A DNA stretch of 64,000 nucleotides from CAZGNZ01 sp964527215. GTDB taxonomy: Bacteria > Fidelibacterota > Marinisomatia > SCGC-AAA003-L08 > JACNLC01. The notes below the pieces were generated by a model. It had not been told where the DNA came from. It ran no database searches and saw only the letters and a program-made list of their open reading frames with translations. Position 1 is the stretch's first letter; every line of letters starts with the position of its first letter. Positions 49,869 to 59,424 of this stretch are shown in pieces. Location: positions 73,879 to 137,878 of the forward strand of contig CAZGNZ010000004.1 in the NCBI GenBank assembly GCA_964527215.1, given 5' to 3'. The position numbers and the translations under genes were made by a program.

Positions 49869-52490
49869 TTATGGAAGAAAAAGCACATCGGTGTCATCCA
49901 TTATCAGGGGTGCATTTGGATCGTCGGAACCGCCGAATTCATACATCCCGCCGCTTTTGGTCAACGGCCTGTGAAATCCTTCTGATCCGCCGCCGTCCCA
50001 GGTCGTGACGTATATCCCTGCGCCTGAGAGACCGTCTGCCTGTGACAGTGCACCGGGTAAAAACTGAAATGTCACTGTTCGGGTTTCCGAATCCACGGAA
50101 ACATCCGGCGCGGGGGTGACGGGAATCCCAAAACCGGACGTTCCGGAACCTGACGGTCTGTAAAGAGATTTCTGCCATCCGCCGGCATAAAACATATAAT
50201 CCCAGTTAAATCCATCGGGACATTTTGAGTTCAGCAGCGGCAGGGTATCGGCACCCGTTTGTCCCGGCAGATCAATGAAAACGTGGAAAACCACGTGGTC
50301 AAATCCATTGGGCGGCATCCAGATTCGGGAAGTTTCCTTCATGGTGAGTTTGACCTGCAGATGATTTCCGGCTACAGCAGCTTCCAGTTTCAGAATGTCC
50401 ATCTGCCCGCCAAAAGAAACATCTTCCGGAAGACGGTATGATCCCTGAGGACCGTGATCATCTCCGGCGGGATCAGCAATACCCACTGTTATGCTCCTGG
50501 CGGATGCGTCTGTTTTGAAAAAACAGGTGCGGGATGAGATCAGATGCACAGGATCAAAGATATTCAGACTGTGTGTGGTTTCCCGGAAAGGAAATCGATC
50601 AACAGGCAGGATGACCTGCCAGGAACCATCTGCCTGCGGCTGTATCTCCAGAGCATCAGTCAGTTTCCCGTCAATCACCAGCAGCAGTGTATCCGCTGCA
50701 GGACGCACAGTCCCTGTGATCAGAAAATCCTCTGTCAGCAGCTGTCCGTCAGGACACCGGTTCAATGATATCTGCATATCAGGCTTCGCGGCGTCATGCA
50801 CCCCGTCTGCAATGAATACAGCTGCTGAGCGGGAGGGAAGAATCTGGGTGAGGGAGCCCTCCGCACTGCAGTGCCAGTTATCCTTTACTGCAATTCCATA
50901 AAGATTTTTCAGCACAGATCCAGGAGCCAGCCCAGTGGCGATATTGCTGATCAGTACCGGCTGATCAGCCGTGTTCAGGACAATCACGGCATCCTGATCC
51001 TGACTGCTGCGCTTGTACAAAAATGCACCCGGTCCCTGCTCGGTGTCACAGATAACGCGGAATCGACCCTGGCGGAAAACCGGCCAGGTTTTGCGAAGCT
51101 GAGCCAACTCCCGAATCAGCTGATAGGTTGGTCTCTCAGAATCAAAGTGATCCGTTCCGCCTGAATTCCAACCACCTGAAAACAAAGCCTTGCGCTGTTC
51201 TGAAAAATCCTGCTCGGATCCCTGGTAGATAACGGGGATTCCGGGGATGGTCATCAGCAGTACAAGAGCCTGATCTCTGGCCTGCCTTGAAGCGCTGCTG
51301 AGGAAGCGCGGGACATCATGATTGTCAATGAAATTGGTCAGGAGTTCAGGATTGCGATAGATATCGCTGTTATTGGCAGCGTTCAGACGGTAAGTCAAAT
51401 GCGATGTGGGCTGTCCCTGGCCCAGCACCCGGCCGATAGTAAAATACAGCGGGAAATTGATCATGGACTTGACACCCGGTTTTTGGCTGCTGCCCTGATA
51501 CGATGCCACTTGGCGGTCTCCGGAGTCATCCATGGCAGGAGAGCCCAGCAGGGCTTCACCAAATGTCAGAAAATTTTCCCGGCCGGTCACCCGGGCCACG
51601 TTTTCAATCCCGGGAGCGGCTTCACTGTCAGAATGGAGAAAATCATGCCAGAAATCCGGTTCCAGGTAAATAATGGTGTCAATCCTGAATCCATCCACTC
51701 CGGCCTTTTGTATCCAGCCGCCGTAAATCTGACGAAATGCCGCTCGCACCACGGGATTTTCGGTATTGATGTCATCCAGTCCGGACAGCTGATAGTAGAT
51801 CCTCTGTACCGGATCGTTGTAATCCGATATGGAAGGTGTCCAGTGATAAATGGCCTGTGACCGCTGGTTGGGATCCAGGGGATTATTCAGGCTGAATGGA
51901 TGCTCGGTTGGTCTGCTGACCGGTATTGAATGAGAATTGGGATAAAAATGAGAATCCAGATCATCGGGATCGTATTCCAGACCGTAATCAAAAAAATTGC
52001 CCGTATGATTCACGACAATGTCCTGTATCAAAACCATCCCGCGCCGGTGCAGGGCATCAGAAAGCTGCTGATAATCATTCAGAACACCGAAATGTTTATC
52101 CACTTCAGAAAAATTCTCAGCCCAGTATCCATGGTAACCGCCGTACCCAAGTTTGGGATCCCACCATTGGTTGGCAACAATCGGTGTCAGCCACAAGGCG
52201 GTAACTCCCAATCCCTGTATGTAGTCCAGCTGATCAATGATTCCCTGGATATCACCGCCGCTGAATTTTCGGTGATCTGCCGGATCGAATTCACCAGCTC
52301 CCTGATTGTTGTTGTCAGCATTGCCGTCGTTAAAACGGTCAACAAGGATAAAATAGATGATCTGATCTTCCCACGCCGGTGAGGGCACGTGGAGCAGCAG
52401 CTGATCCCTTGGTGCATTTTGGCAGCCCGTCACTCCAAGAAAGACTGTTAAAACCAGAGAAAAGAGGATTCTGTTTCGATTTTGATTCAT
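49869..52490 (-). CDS. GH13 alpha-amylase family lipoprotein with glucodextranase-like C-terminal domain
   Basis: A lipoprotein signal ends GVTGC. The GH13 barrel (about 40-480) has the regions DIVVNHTG, DGFRIDTII, TFGEAL and FIDNHDVPR; the calcium-site FNDGNADNNNQG near residue 65 resembles cyclomaltodextrinase/neopullulanase-like alpha-amylases. A beta domain follows, then a Pfam-type glucodextranase C-terminal domain from about residue 660 (ITVGIADPAGDDHGP, HVFIDLPGQTGA, YVTTWDGGG). Such proteins trim pullulan or dextrin-like glucans at the surface. Start 52490 keeps the signal; 52541 is the longer frame. Confidence 0.88.
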   Translation of the reverse strand: MNQNRNRILFSLVLTVFLGVTGCQNAPRDQLLLHVPSPAWEDQIIYFILVDRFNDGNADNNNQGAGEFDPADHRKFSGGDIQGIIDQLDYIQGLGVTALWLTPIVANQWWDPKLGYGGYHGYWAENFSEVDKHFGVLNDYQQLSDALHRRGMVLIQDIVVNHTGNFFDYGLEYDPDDLDSHFYPNSHSIPVSRPTEHPFSLNNPLDPNQRSQAIYHWTPSISDYNDPVQRIYYQLSGLDDINTENPVVRAAFRQIYGGWIQKAGVDGFRIDTIIYLEPDFWHDFLHSDSEAAPGIENVARVTGRENFLTFGEALLGSPAMDDSGDRQVASYQGSSQKPGVKSMINFPLYFTIGRVLGQGQPTSHLTYRLNAANNSDIYRNPELLTNFIDNHDVPRFLSSASRQARDQALVLLMTIPGIPVIYQGSEQDFSEQRKALFSGGWNSGGTDHFDSERPTYQLIRELAQLRKTWPVFRQGRFRVICDTEQGPGAFLYKRSSQDQDAVIVLNTADQPVLISNIATGLAPGSVLKNLYGIAVKDNWHCSAEGSLTQILPSRSAAVFIADGVHDAAKPDMQISLNRCPDGQLLTEDFLITGTVRPAADTLLLVIDGKLTDALEIQPQADGSWQVILPVDRFPFRETTHSLNIFDPVHLISSRTCFFKTDASARSITVGIADPAGDDHGPQGSYRLPEDVSFGGQMDILKLEAAVAGNHLQVKLTMKETSRIWMPPNGFDHVVFHVFIDLPGQTGADTLPLLNSKCPDGFNWDYMFYAGGWQKSLYRPSGSGTSGFGIPVTPAPDVSVDSETRTVTFQFLPGALSQADGLSGAGIYVTTWDGGGSEGFHRPLTKSGGMYEFGGSDDPNAPLIMDDTDVLFLP

Positions 52491-52587
52491 TTGTATGGGT
52501 CCGTTTTTGCTGAAGAACTCAAACTGACCGGCCTGTATCATTCAGGCGGCTGACAAAGGTGTCCTTTGATTGAGAAACCGGCCGGAA

Positions 52588-53328
52588 TCAGCCGCGGTCC
52601 TGATTCTCCTTTTTTCCGGCAATTACCATAATGGCAGTGGCCAGAAAGGGAATGGGTGTGGCATGAGGTTTAAACAGTGTTTTTCGCAGGAATTTCCGCA
52701 GAGGTGGCCATTTAATTACATCCATGGGGGCTGTGACGTACATGACATGCAATATCTCAAACCCCGCTTCGGCAAGAACACCCGTTATCCTTTTCCGGGT
52801 ATAAATACGGGCCTTGGCAAAACGCTCATGAACCGGTTTCGGCAGCCAGGAAAAAAAAGGTACGCGGTTCCAAGGCAGCAGCGGCAGATATGCTCCGTGG
52901 GTCTCAAAAATCCACCATTTATTGGGGACTGTTACGGCAGCCATCCCGCCGGGTGTCAGGGCGCAATACATGTTTCCGGCAGCTTGAACATCGTCCTGAA
53001 CATGCTCGAGAACTTCAAATGATATCAGGCGATCATACTTTTCAGTCCCCAGACTGTTTTGGGCATCTCCAACCTCCCCCCGGCAGTTTTCAATTCCGGA
53101 TTGGGTCAGAGCATTCCGGAAGGCGTTGATTCCGGCTTCAGTAATGTCAATACCCACGCAGTCCCGAAATCGGCTGTGCAGTCGAAGCAGACTGCCGCCG
53201 TTGCCGCAGCCGACATCTATCAGTGACATGTCGGAATTCATAAATCCCGGGACAGATTCCAGCAGCGTGAGCCGCCGTTTGATTATGAAATCACCGTATT
53301 CAGCCGGTTTACCAGGAGCTGCTCTCAA
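52588..53328 (-). CDS. class I SAM-dependent methyltransferase
   Basis: A 246-residue protein with motif I SLIDVGCGNGGSLLRL, Asp in GIDITEAGI, motif III in DRLISFEVLEHVQDDV and TPGGMAAVTVPNKWW. The pattern is that of UbiE/COQ5-like or sugar/lipid methyltransferases acting on small molecules. The start is TTG at 53328. It lies between two secreted glycosidase genes on the same strand, 12 bp from the GH18 gene. Substrate unknown. Confidence 0.83.
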   Translation of the reverse strand: MRAAPGKPAEYGDFIIKRRLTLLESVPGFMNSDMSLIDVGCGNGGSLLRLHSRFRDCVGIDITEAGINAFRNALTQSGIENCRGEVGDAQNSLGTEKYDRLISFEVLEHVQDDVQAAGNMYCALTPGGMAAVTVPNKWWIFETHGAYLPLLPWNRVPFFSWLPKPVHERFAKARIYTRKRITGVLAEAGFEILHVMYVTAPMDVIKWPPLRKFLRKTLFKPHATPIPFLATAIMVIAGKKENQDRG

Positions 53329-53340
53329 GGAAAAAATCCC

Positions 53341-54897
53341 TTAATCAATTTCCAGGATCAATGCGACCAGCAATGTCGCGTCAAGGATATTCAGAACACC
53401 GTCATCGTTAATGTCTCCGCCGGCGAAATATTCCCCGTCAAGGATGTAACTGATCATTAATACGGCATCCAGTATATCCAGGCTGCCATCCAGATTCATA
53501 TCACCTGCGGGGTCTTCCTGCGCTGAATTGTAACCGGAAAACAGTGACCCAAACTCGCCCGGTGACTGAAGAATACTGCTGCAGGACGGACTGACGTAAT
53601 TTACTTCACCGCCCGGGCATTCCTGGTCACGGTTGGCAGACCACATGGACAGCATGCGCAGATTCACGCTGCTGCCGAAATCCATAAGTTCCTGTGCATC
53701 TGTCTGATTAAAAATCTCGGACTGCACATCGTTCATGCCGATCATGGGAGTAACACCGATTTTCTGCCATATTTCCTCTGATGAATAGTTGAAACCGGCA
53801 TTGGTGTAGCAGTCGGTCAGCTGAGCATGAAGGCTCTGCGCCGCCTGCACGGCATATTCACCCATCTGGTTTTCGGGATCGGGGGCTGCATTGTCTCCGT
53901 AATCCATTGCCATGATATTGATTCCGGCCAGGCTGACACCCCATTCCAAAGCGGATTCAATCACAGCCAAACCGTCTGCGGTCAGTCCGGTGGGCAGGAC
54001 CGGGAGCGTGTACCAGATATCCACTGGGCTGTTCATCATTTCCAGCTGTTCCTGAAGGATGGAAATGGCTTCCGACCGTCTCTGCACGGATGCTGGATCT
54101 GCCACCCAAAAGCCTTCAATGTCAAAATCAAGATGTGTCAGGTTCAGGGTACTGATGATTTCCATATAAGCATCGGCGAGATCAAATACATTCGAGCAGG
54201 CGGCAGCCAGCGGAAAATTTGCGGCTCCGCCCACGGACGGCATGATATCACCGCCGTTTTCCCTGAGCTGTCCGATTTCATTGTTGGCGATGATCCCCAG
54301 CATCAGGTCAGTTCCATATGCCTGCCCGTTCAAATCATAGTAGGTTCCCCAGCTGGGTTCACAGGCCGATCCGGTATGATCAACAATGAATCCCAGCACA
54401 AACCGGTTCACCCCGGTGCTGTCGGCATATTCCGTCAGACTGAGACCCGGCCAGCTGGTGACGTCTGTATAGGGTGCAAAGACACGCTGTCCCCAATGAA
54501 CTGCCCCTTCACCGTGATCCGGTGCTTCGGCATACCCGGTTACGGTTATTGCCACGGGAGCGCTGGATGTACAGTTGTCAGGTCCAATACATAGATTAAC
54601 AACCAGGCTGTACTGACCCGGTTCACTGATTGTTAAAACTGCATTTCCCTGTTGAGCATTCGGTGAGTCCGGTAAGATATCCGCACTGAATACAACGACA
54701 TCGTTGACAGTGAGCTGCCAGTTGTCACCATTGATGCCCCACCACATGTTCCAGGATACATTCAGTTCCAGCGGCTCGCCCTGGAGCTGGTATTCTGCGG
54801 ACATCCAATCAATAACGGGCATACCGGGAGGATCCTGTGCAATGGCTGCTGTTATCAGGGAAAAGGTTAAAATGAGTGAGAAAACGGGTTTTTCCAT
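53341..54897 (-). CDS. secreted GH18 chitinase-like protein with C-terminal dockerin-like domain
   Basis: After a signal peptide (LTFSLITAAIA) comes an Ig-like or chitinase-A N-terminal module (about 25-120), then a GH18 barrel with the catalytic LDFDIEG (DxxDxDxE, acid Glu) and NIMAMDYG. The last 60 residues hold two calcium loops (GDMNLDGSLDILDAVLM and GDINDDGVLNILDATLL). The absence of a chitin-binding module is noted. GH18 enzymes hydrolyse chitin or peptidoglycan-like chains; chitin from marine detritus is a natural guess. Confidence 0.85.
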   Translation of the reverse strand: MEKPVFSLILTFSLITAAIAQDPPGMPVIDWMSAEYQLQGEPLELNVSWNMWWGINGDNWQLTVNDVVVFSADILPDSPNAQQGNAVLTISEPGQYSLVVNLCIGPDNCTSSAPVAITVTGYAEAPDHGEGAVHWGQRVFAPYTDVTSWPGLSLTEYADSTGVNRFVLGFIVDHTGSACEPSWGTYYDLNGQAYGTDLMLGIIANNEIGQLRENGGDIMPSVGGAANFPLAAACSNVFDLADAYMEIISTLNLTHLDFDIEGFWVADPASVQRRSEAISILQEQLEMMNSPVDIWYTLPVLPTGLTADGLAVIESALEWGVSLAGINIMAMDYGDNAAPDPENQMGEYAVQAAQSLHAQLTDCYTNAGFNYSSEEIWQKIGVTPMIGMNDVQSEIFNQTDAQELMDFGSSVNLRMLSMWSANRDQECPGGEVNYVSPSCSSILQSPGEFGSLFSGYNSAQEDPAGDMNLDGSLDILDAVLMISYILDGEYFAGGDINDDGVLNILDATLLVALILEID

Positions 54898-55294
54898 TCC
54901 TAAAATTGGGTCTAAACCACAGGATTAAGCAAAATGTATCGAAGCTTGCATCTGTCCCGAGTGATTTCGAATTTCATGTGTTTTATTGCCATTGATTTTG
55001 TGGGTCGGCAATGAACTGCTGCATGACCGGCAGTGTGATTTCTGCCAAGGCTGTTCTTTTTCCGGTGCGAAGAACCGTGGGAATATGCTCGGCCGGATCA
55101 TCGCTCCAACTCCTGTTCGAATGATGCAAAACAAACAATATTCAAGGTCAGGATCCTGTGGATTCCGTGATTCCGCAGCCGACAGAAAGTTACAGTGGAT
55201 ACCCCCAGCGGCGAGTTCCCAAACGGCATGCATAATTCATTTATTGACATTCAAACAGCTTTTATTAATTATGGGCATATGCTTAAATTTGCCA
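54898..55294. other. divergent intergenic region
   Basis: 397 bp between the GH18 gene and the DUF134 gene. I found no clear sigma-54 or sigma-70 promoter and no repeat. The open frames upstream of 55295 are not conserved-looking. Confidence 0.45.
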
Positions 55295-55789
55295 ATGGGA
55301 AACAAACCCGGAAAGGTGGGCAGGCCCCTTCATCACCGTCGAGTCCGTAGTGAGCCGGATATCAAGCTGTTTAAACCAGTTGGAACTCCCGGCCGACTTC
55401 TGGGTCAATGTGAGCTGACGGTAGATGAGCTGGAAGCCCTTCGGCTGGCCGATTTGGAAAGTATGTATCAGGAAGAAGCGGCTCGTCGAATGCAGGTATC
55501 CCGGCAGACTTTTGGACGAATCATCAGTTCAGCGCACCAGAAAGTGGCGGATGCGCTGGTTCACGGAAAAGCCATTCTAATAAAAGGAGGACAAGTTAAT
55601 ATGGTCAAAGATCCTGAAAGAATGGGTGCAGGCGGTTTCTGCATTTGTCCCAAATGCGAATCCAGGTATCCTCACCGGCGTGGGGTGCCATGTCAGGAAC
55701 AGCGCTGTCCGAAATGTCATGCCAAACTGCTGCGGGAAGACTCCTATCACCATGAACTTCTGAAAAAGAAAAAACAATCCAAATCCTGA
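55295..55789 (+). CDS. DUF134-family DNA-binding protein
   Basis: About 164 residues. VGRPLHHRRVR, PDIKLFKPVG, LTVDELEALRLADLESMYQEEAARRMQVSRQTFGRIISSA and HGKAILIKGG give the DUF134 sigma-70-region-4-like helix-turn-helix. A C-terminal zinc ribbon (CPKCESRYPHRRGVPCQEQRCPKC) follows, an extension not present in short relatives. DUF134 genes usually neighbour NifX-type proteins and are thought to regulate them. Start ATG 55295 was preferred to ATG 55271; neither has a good ribosome site. Confidence 0.83.
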   Translation: MGNKPGKVGRPLHHRRVRSEPDIKLFKPVGTPGRLLGQCELTVDELEALRLADLESMYQEEAARRMQVSRQTFGRIISSAHQKVADALVHGKAILIKGGQVNMVKDPERMGAGGFCICPKCESRYPHRRGVPCQEQRCPKCHAKLLREDSYHHELLKKKKQSKS

Positions 55790-55860
55790 GTACAGTTCGG
55801 AAAAACGACAAAACCAGCTGAATTCAGACTGAAAACACTCAACCAGCAAAGGATCAACAT

Positions 55861-56259
55861 ATGAAAATATGCATCCCCAGTATGGGAACACGCGGTTTAG
55901 ATGAGAATGTTGGAGAACATTTTGGGCGGGTGCCCTGCTTTACCGTTTATGATACGGAAACCAAAGACGTGAGTATTCTGGACAATACCAGTGAACACGC
56001 TGGAGGGAAGGGTTATCCGCCGGAGATAATGCATCAGGCCGGAGTGGACGTAATGCTTTGTGGTGGTCTCGGACGCCGGGCTATTATGATGTTTGAGGAA
56101 ATGGGCATCATGGTGTATGTCGGAGCCCGGGGCAGTATCAAAGATGCGCTTGACATGTGGCAGAATGACCAGCTGCAGCCGGCGACAGATAAAAACGCCT
56201 GTCAGCAGCATGCTTTTCGGAAGCATGATCATTCCCACGGGCATTCGCACGATCATTAG
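55861..56259 (+). CDS. NifX/ORP-family cluster-binding protein with His-rich tail
   Basis: The 132-residue protein starts MKICIPSMGTRGLDENVGEHFGR, a near-diagnostic opening of the dinitrogenase iron-molybdenum cofactor family, with VMLCGGLGRRAI mid-protein. The C-terminus KHDHSHGHSHDH is a metal-binding histidine tail. In Desulfovibrio the family member ORP carries a Mo-Cu-S cluster and is coded beside ParA-type ATPases, as here. A metal-delivery or cluster-storage role is likely. Confidence 0.88.
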   Translation: MKICIPSMGTRGLDENVGEHFGRVPCFTVYDTETKDVSILDNTSEHAGGKGYPPEIMHQAGVDVMLCGGLGRRAIMMFEEMGIMVYVGARGSIKDALDMWQNDQLQPATDKNACQQHAFRKHDHSHGHSHDH

Positions 56260-56323
56260 TCCATTATTTCTCCGAACCTGAGCAGCAGGAAATCGAAGTA
56301 CAATGTGAAAACACAACAGTCGT

Positions 56324-56347
56324 ATGCTGCGGGGCTGCCCCGCATGC
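56324..56347 (+). other. GC-rich hairpin in the ORP-like operon
   Basis: GCGGGGC-T-GCCCCGC with flanking ATGC pairs lies between the NifX-like and DUF5320 genes, 29 bases before the latter's start. There is no T-tract; it may be an RNA processing or stability element that tunes expression between genes. Confidence 0.5.
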
Positions 56348-56375
56348 CTGCAGCTGAAATGGAAAGGAGTATAAA

Positions 56376-56702
56376 ATGCCCAGAGGTGATCGTACGGGTC
56401 CGGATGGTCAAGGCCCGCAAACCGGGCGAGCCAGAGGATACTGCAGCGGGTTTGATTCACCAGGTTACATGAGCGGAAGCGGCGGCTGGGGTTTTGGCCG
56501 TCAGGGCCGTGGGTTCGGCCGTCGTTTCTTTGGAGGTGGAACCAGACAGGGTTACTGGTCAACTGCAGCGAATCGTTCTGAATACAGTTCAAATCCAGGA
56601 ATGGATCAGCTGGCAGAACGCACTGACCGGATTGAACAGGTAATGACAGGATTACAGAATCAGATTCAGGATTTGTTGAAAAAACTTGGGTCCGACAAAT
56701 AA
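56376..56702 (+). CDS. DUF5320-domain protein
   Basis: A 108-residue Gly/Arg-rich protein: MPRGDRTGPDGQGPQTGRARGYC leads into a low-complexity GGWGFGRQGRGFGRRFF stretch, then a helical coiled-coil tail (DQLAERTDRIEQVMTGLQNQIQDLLKKLG). This is the usual DUF5320 layout. Its role is unknown but it is a consistent neighbour of NifX/Mrp genes. AAAGGAG precedes the ATG. Confidence 0.85.
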   Translation: MPRGDRTGPDGQGPQTGRARGYCSGFDSPGYMSGSGGWGFGRQGRGFGRRFFGGGTRQGYWSTAANRSEYSSNPGMDQLAERTDRIEQVMTGLQNQIQDLLKKLGSDK

Positions 56703-56865
56703 GCCTGACCTGGTCCGGAAAATAGAGAAATTGATACCGCATGCAGGCATTGAAATTCCCTTGTATTTGCCGCGGTGTCAATAATAACAGGTGACAGTCA
56801 GTCTGCTGTCCAGGAGAGATATCAGCTGGCAGCAGACCGGCCGTCATCAGAAATGCAGTGGCGTC

Positions 56866-57579
56866 ATGAACATACAAATTGCTTATAACAACGAAACCGG
56901 AGCGGAGAATTACAAAGGAGGGTGGGGGTTTGCCTGTGTGGTAAATGAAACCACACTGTTTGATACGGGAGACAACGGCAGCCATCTTCTGCACAACCTC
57001 AGGCAGATGAAGGTGGATCCTGCTCAATTTGATGCCATTGTGATCTCCCATGATCACTGGGACCATAACGGCGGACTGCCAGCCGTTCTCGATGCGAATA
57101 CCCGGGCAGACATTTACATCTGCAGCGATTTTTCTGAAGAGACCATTCAAACCATTGAAAAGACGGGCCGGTCGCCGATTCAGCTGACCCAGCCCACTGA
57201 AATTGCCGCCGGTATATTTTCCACCGGTACGATGCGAACCCACTACAAGAACAACCTGCTGACTGAGCAGGCATTGGCGGTTCGGTCAGAGAACGGGACG
57301 TCGGTCATTACCGGTTGTGCGCATCCCGGGCTGCTGGAAATTTTGGAACATGTGCGCTTTCATTTCAAGAATGATGAGTTCCATGCCGTCCTTGGTGGAT
57401 TTCATCTGTATCAAAGCACCGCTCAAGTGATAAATATCATTGCGGATTCCCTTAAGAAACTGAAAGTCCGATACGCTGGACCCGCTCACTGCAGCGGTGC
57501 TTTGGCGGAACAGATAATTGGCAAGGCATTCGGGGAAAACACATTAAAAACTGAAACCGGAACTAAACTGGAAATCTAA
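56866..57579 (+). CDS. metallo-beta-lactamase-fold hydrolase
   Basis: A 237-residue MBL-fold protein with the metal motif SHDHWDHNGGLPAVL (HxHxDH, its second position Asp in SHDHWDH), GCAHPGLLEIL and VLGGFHLY (third His). It resembles the 7,8-dihydropterin-6-methyl-4-beta-D-ribofuranosyl-aminobenzene-5-phosphate synthase-like group found in ORP loci. The ATG at 56866 is favoured because the protein then begins at the beta-strand NIQIAYNNET; the longer frame starts at 56791. Substrate unknown. Confidence 0.82.
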   Translation: MNIQIAYNNETGAENYKGGWGFACVVNETTLFDTGDNGSHLLHNLRQMKVDPAQFDAIVISHDHWDHNGGLPAVLDANTRADIYICSDFSEETIQTIEKTGRSPIQLTQPTEIAAGIFSTGTMRTHYKNNLLTEQALAVRSENGTSVITGCAHPGLLEILEHVRFHFKNDEFHAVLGGFHLYQSTAQVINIIADSLKKLKVRYAGPAHCSGALAEQIIGKAFGENTLKTETGTKLEI

Positions 57580-57582
57580 ACC

Positions 57583-58440
57583 ATGCAGAAAATAGCCATT
57601 GCAAGCGGAAAAGGCGGAACGGGAAAAACCATTGTTGCCACAAATCTGGCGTGGTACCTGAGCCGACATGATCATCATATCGCGTATCTTGACTGTGATG
57701 TAGAAGAACCCAACGGACATCTGTTTTTCCGAACAAAAATCACCAAATGCGAACAGGTCAGTCTTCCTGTTCCAATTGTTGATCATGATCTTTGCAGCTT
57801 ATGCGGACGCTGCAGCGACATCTGCCAGTTCGGTGCAATTGTTCAGGCCGGGAACAAAGTTGTGACCCTGCCTCAGCTGTGTCACGGGTGTGGCGGGTGT
57901 TCAATGGTATGCGAACAGAACGCCATTATTGAAAAACAAAGACAGACAGGGGTATTGTATCAGCTTGATGTACTTGAATATCCGGAAATAGATCTCACGT
58001 ACGGACTGCTTAATCTTGGTGAAGCAATGCCGGTTCCGGTAATCAAAGCCGTTCTGTCTCAACCACAGACTGCGGATTGTGCCATCATTGACTGTCCCCC
58101 GGGTACATCCTGCGCGGTGGTTGAGTCTGTCCGGGATGCGGATCTGGTACTGCTGGTAACCGAACCCACTCCTTTTGGACATCATGATTTGACCCTGGCT
58201 GTGGCCACCTTTCGTAAAATGGGTCTTCCCATGGGCGTGATTATTAACCGGTCCGATCTTGGCGATGATAGGATTTATCGTTACTGCAGGGAAGAAAATC
58301 TGCCCATACTCATGGAAATTCCGCACAGTGCTGATATCGCAGCTCATTATGCAAGGGGTGAGTTGTTCCTGCCCCTTCAGCCTGAATTCGAACACTTGTT
58401 TGCCGGACTCACCGGCAGTTTTATGGAGTTGGCAGCATGA
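57583..58440 (+). CDS. Mrp/ParA-type ATPase with inserted 2x[4Fe-4S] ferredoxin domain (1)
   Basis: A 285-residue P-loop ATPase with deviant Walker A GKGGTGKT at 9-16 (lysine in KGG plus GKT), Walker B YLDCDVEEPN and DCPPGTS. Between residues about 63 and 110 two ferredoxin motifs are inserted: CSLCGRCSDIC and CHGCGGCSMVC. In Desulfovibrio such MinD-like pairs belong to the orange-protein complex. It starts three bases after the MBL gene and overlaps the next one. Confidence 0.92.
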   Translation: MQKIAIASGKGGTGKTIVATNLAWYLSRHDHHIAYLDCDVEEPNGHLFFRTKITKCEQVSLPVPIVDHDLCSLCGRCSDICQFGAIVQAGNKVVTLPQLCHGCGGCSMVCEQNAIIEKQRQTGVLYQLDVLEYPEIDLTYGLLNLGEAMPVPVIKAVLSQPQTADCAIIDCPPGTSCAVVESVRDADLVLLVTEPTPFGHHDLTLAVATFRKMGLPMGVIINRSDLGDDRIYRYCREENLPILMEIPHSADIAAHYARGELFLPLQPEFEHLFAGLTGSFMELAA

Positions 58441-59330
58441 AGGAAATTGTTGTAATCAGCGGGAAAGGCGGAACCGGAAAAACCAGTCTTGTGGCCTCAT
58501 TTGCGTCAATGGCTGAAAATGCGCTTTTTGCGGATTGTGATGTGGATGCCGCCGATCTGCATCTGGTCCTGCTCCCAAAGATTTGCAGTACAGAATCATT
58601 TGTGGGTGGAAAAATAGCTCGTATTCAGGCAGAAGATTGTTTGAGATGCGGGATGTGTTATGAAGTCTGCCGCTTTGATGCCATTTCCTATACATCTGAT
58701 AATGAATATGTGATCGACCCGCTATCGTGTGAAGGATGCAGTGTCTGCAGCGTTGTATGCCCGCAGGATGCTGTGCGAATGGAACCTCGTATCAGCGGAG
58801 ATCTGTTTGAATCTGAAACACGGTTCGGACCCATGGTTCATGCCCGTTTGGGTATTGCAGAAGAAAACACAGGCAAGCTTGTTTCTATGGTTCGCAAGCG
58901 TGCATCAAAAAGGGCGGAAGAATCAGGTAAGTCACTGATACTGGTTGACGGTGCACCTGGTACAGGCTGTGCGGTGATTGCCTCAATTACAGGCGCGGAT
59001 GCGGTGTTGGTGGTCACTGAACCCACCGTATCGGGCGTACACGATCTGGAACGGGCTCTGAGCCTGACCCGTCACTTCAATCTGCCAAGTTATGTGGTGA
59101 TAAACAAATCTGATCTGAATCCCTCAATGACAGAGAGAATCATAAAGCTGAGCCATTCAATGAATGCAGAATATCTGGGTCCGATACGGTACGATACCGT
59201 TGTTACGGATGCTCAAATTGCCCGAAAACCGGTTGTGGAGTTCACAAGCTCCGGTATTGCCGGTGAGATAACATCCATCTGGAAACAGCTTCTGAACAGA
59301 GTAACGGAAAAGGACATGGAACTGGTATGA
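58437..59330 (+). CDS. Mrp/ParA-type ATPase with inserted 2x[4Fe-4S] ferredoxin domain (2)
   Basis: A 297-residue paralogue of the preceding protein: GKGGTGKTSLV, FADCDVDAADLHL, inserted motifs CLRCGMCYEVC and CEGCSVCSVVC, VDGAPGTGCAVIAS and EPTVSGVHDLERAL. The two ATPases most likely form a heterodimer that loads or transfers metal-sulfur clusters. Its ATGA overlap with the previous stop codon fits coupled synthesis in equal amounts. Confidence 0.92.
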   Translation: MKEIVVISGKGGTGKTSLVASFASMAENALFADCDVDAADLHLVLLPKICSTESFVGGKIARIQAEDCLRCGMCYEVCRFDAISYTSDNEYVIDPLSCEGCSVCSVVCPQDAVRMEPRISGDLFESETRFGPMVHARLGIAEENTGKLVSMVRKRASKRAEESGKSLILVDGAPGTGCAVIASITGADAVLVVTEPTVSGVHDLERALSLTRHFNLPSYVVINKSDLNPSMTERIIKLSHSMNAEYLGPIRYDTVVTDAQIARKPVVEFTSSGIAGEITSIWKQLLNRVTEKDMELV

Positions 59331-59424
59331 GACAGCTTTTGCTTCTGACATTTTTCAAATTTCGCAACAGAATGCGGCCCAACCCATTGGGTTTAGGTTT
59401 GAATGGCCGTCATCGGGTTTTATC

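Noticed and set aside
54898..55294. sigma-54 promoter for the ORP-like operon
   Set aside because: I looked for GG-N10-GC elements before 55295, 56376, 56866 and 59425 and found none convincing, so no site is claimed.
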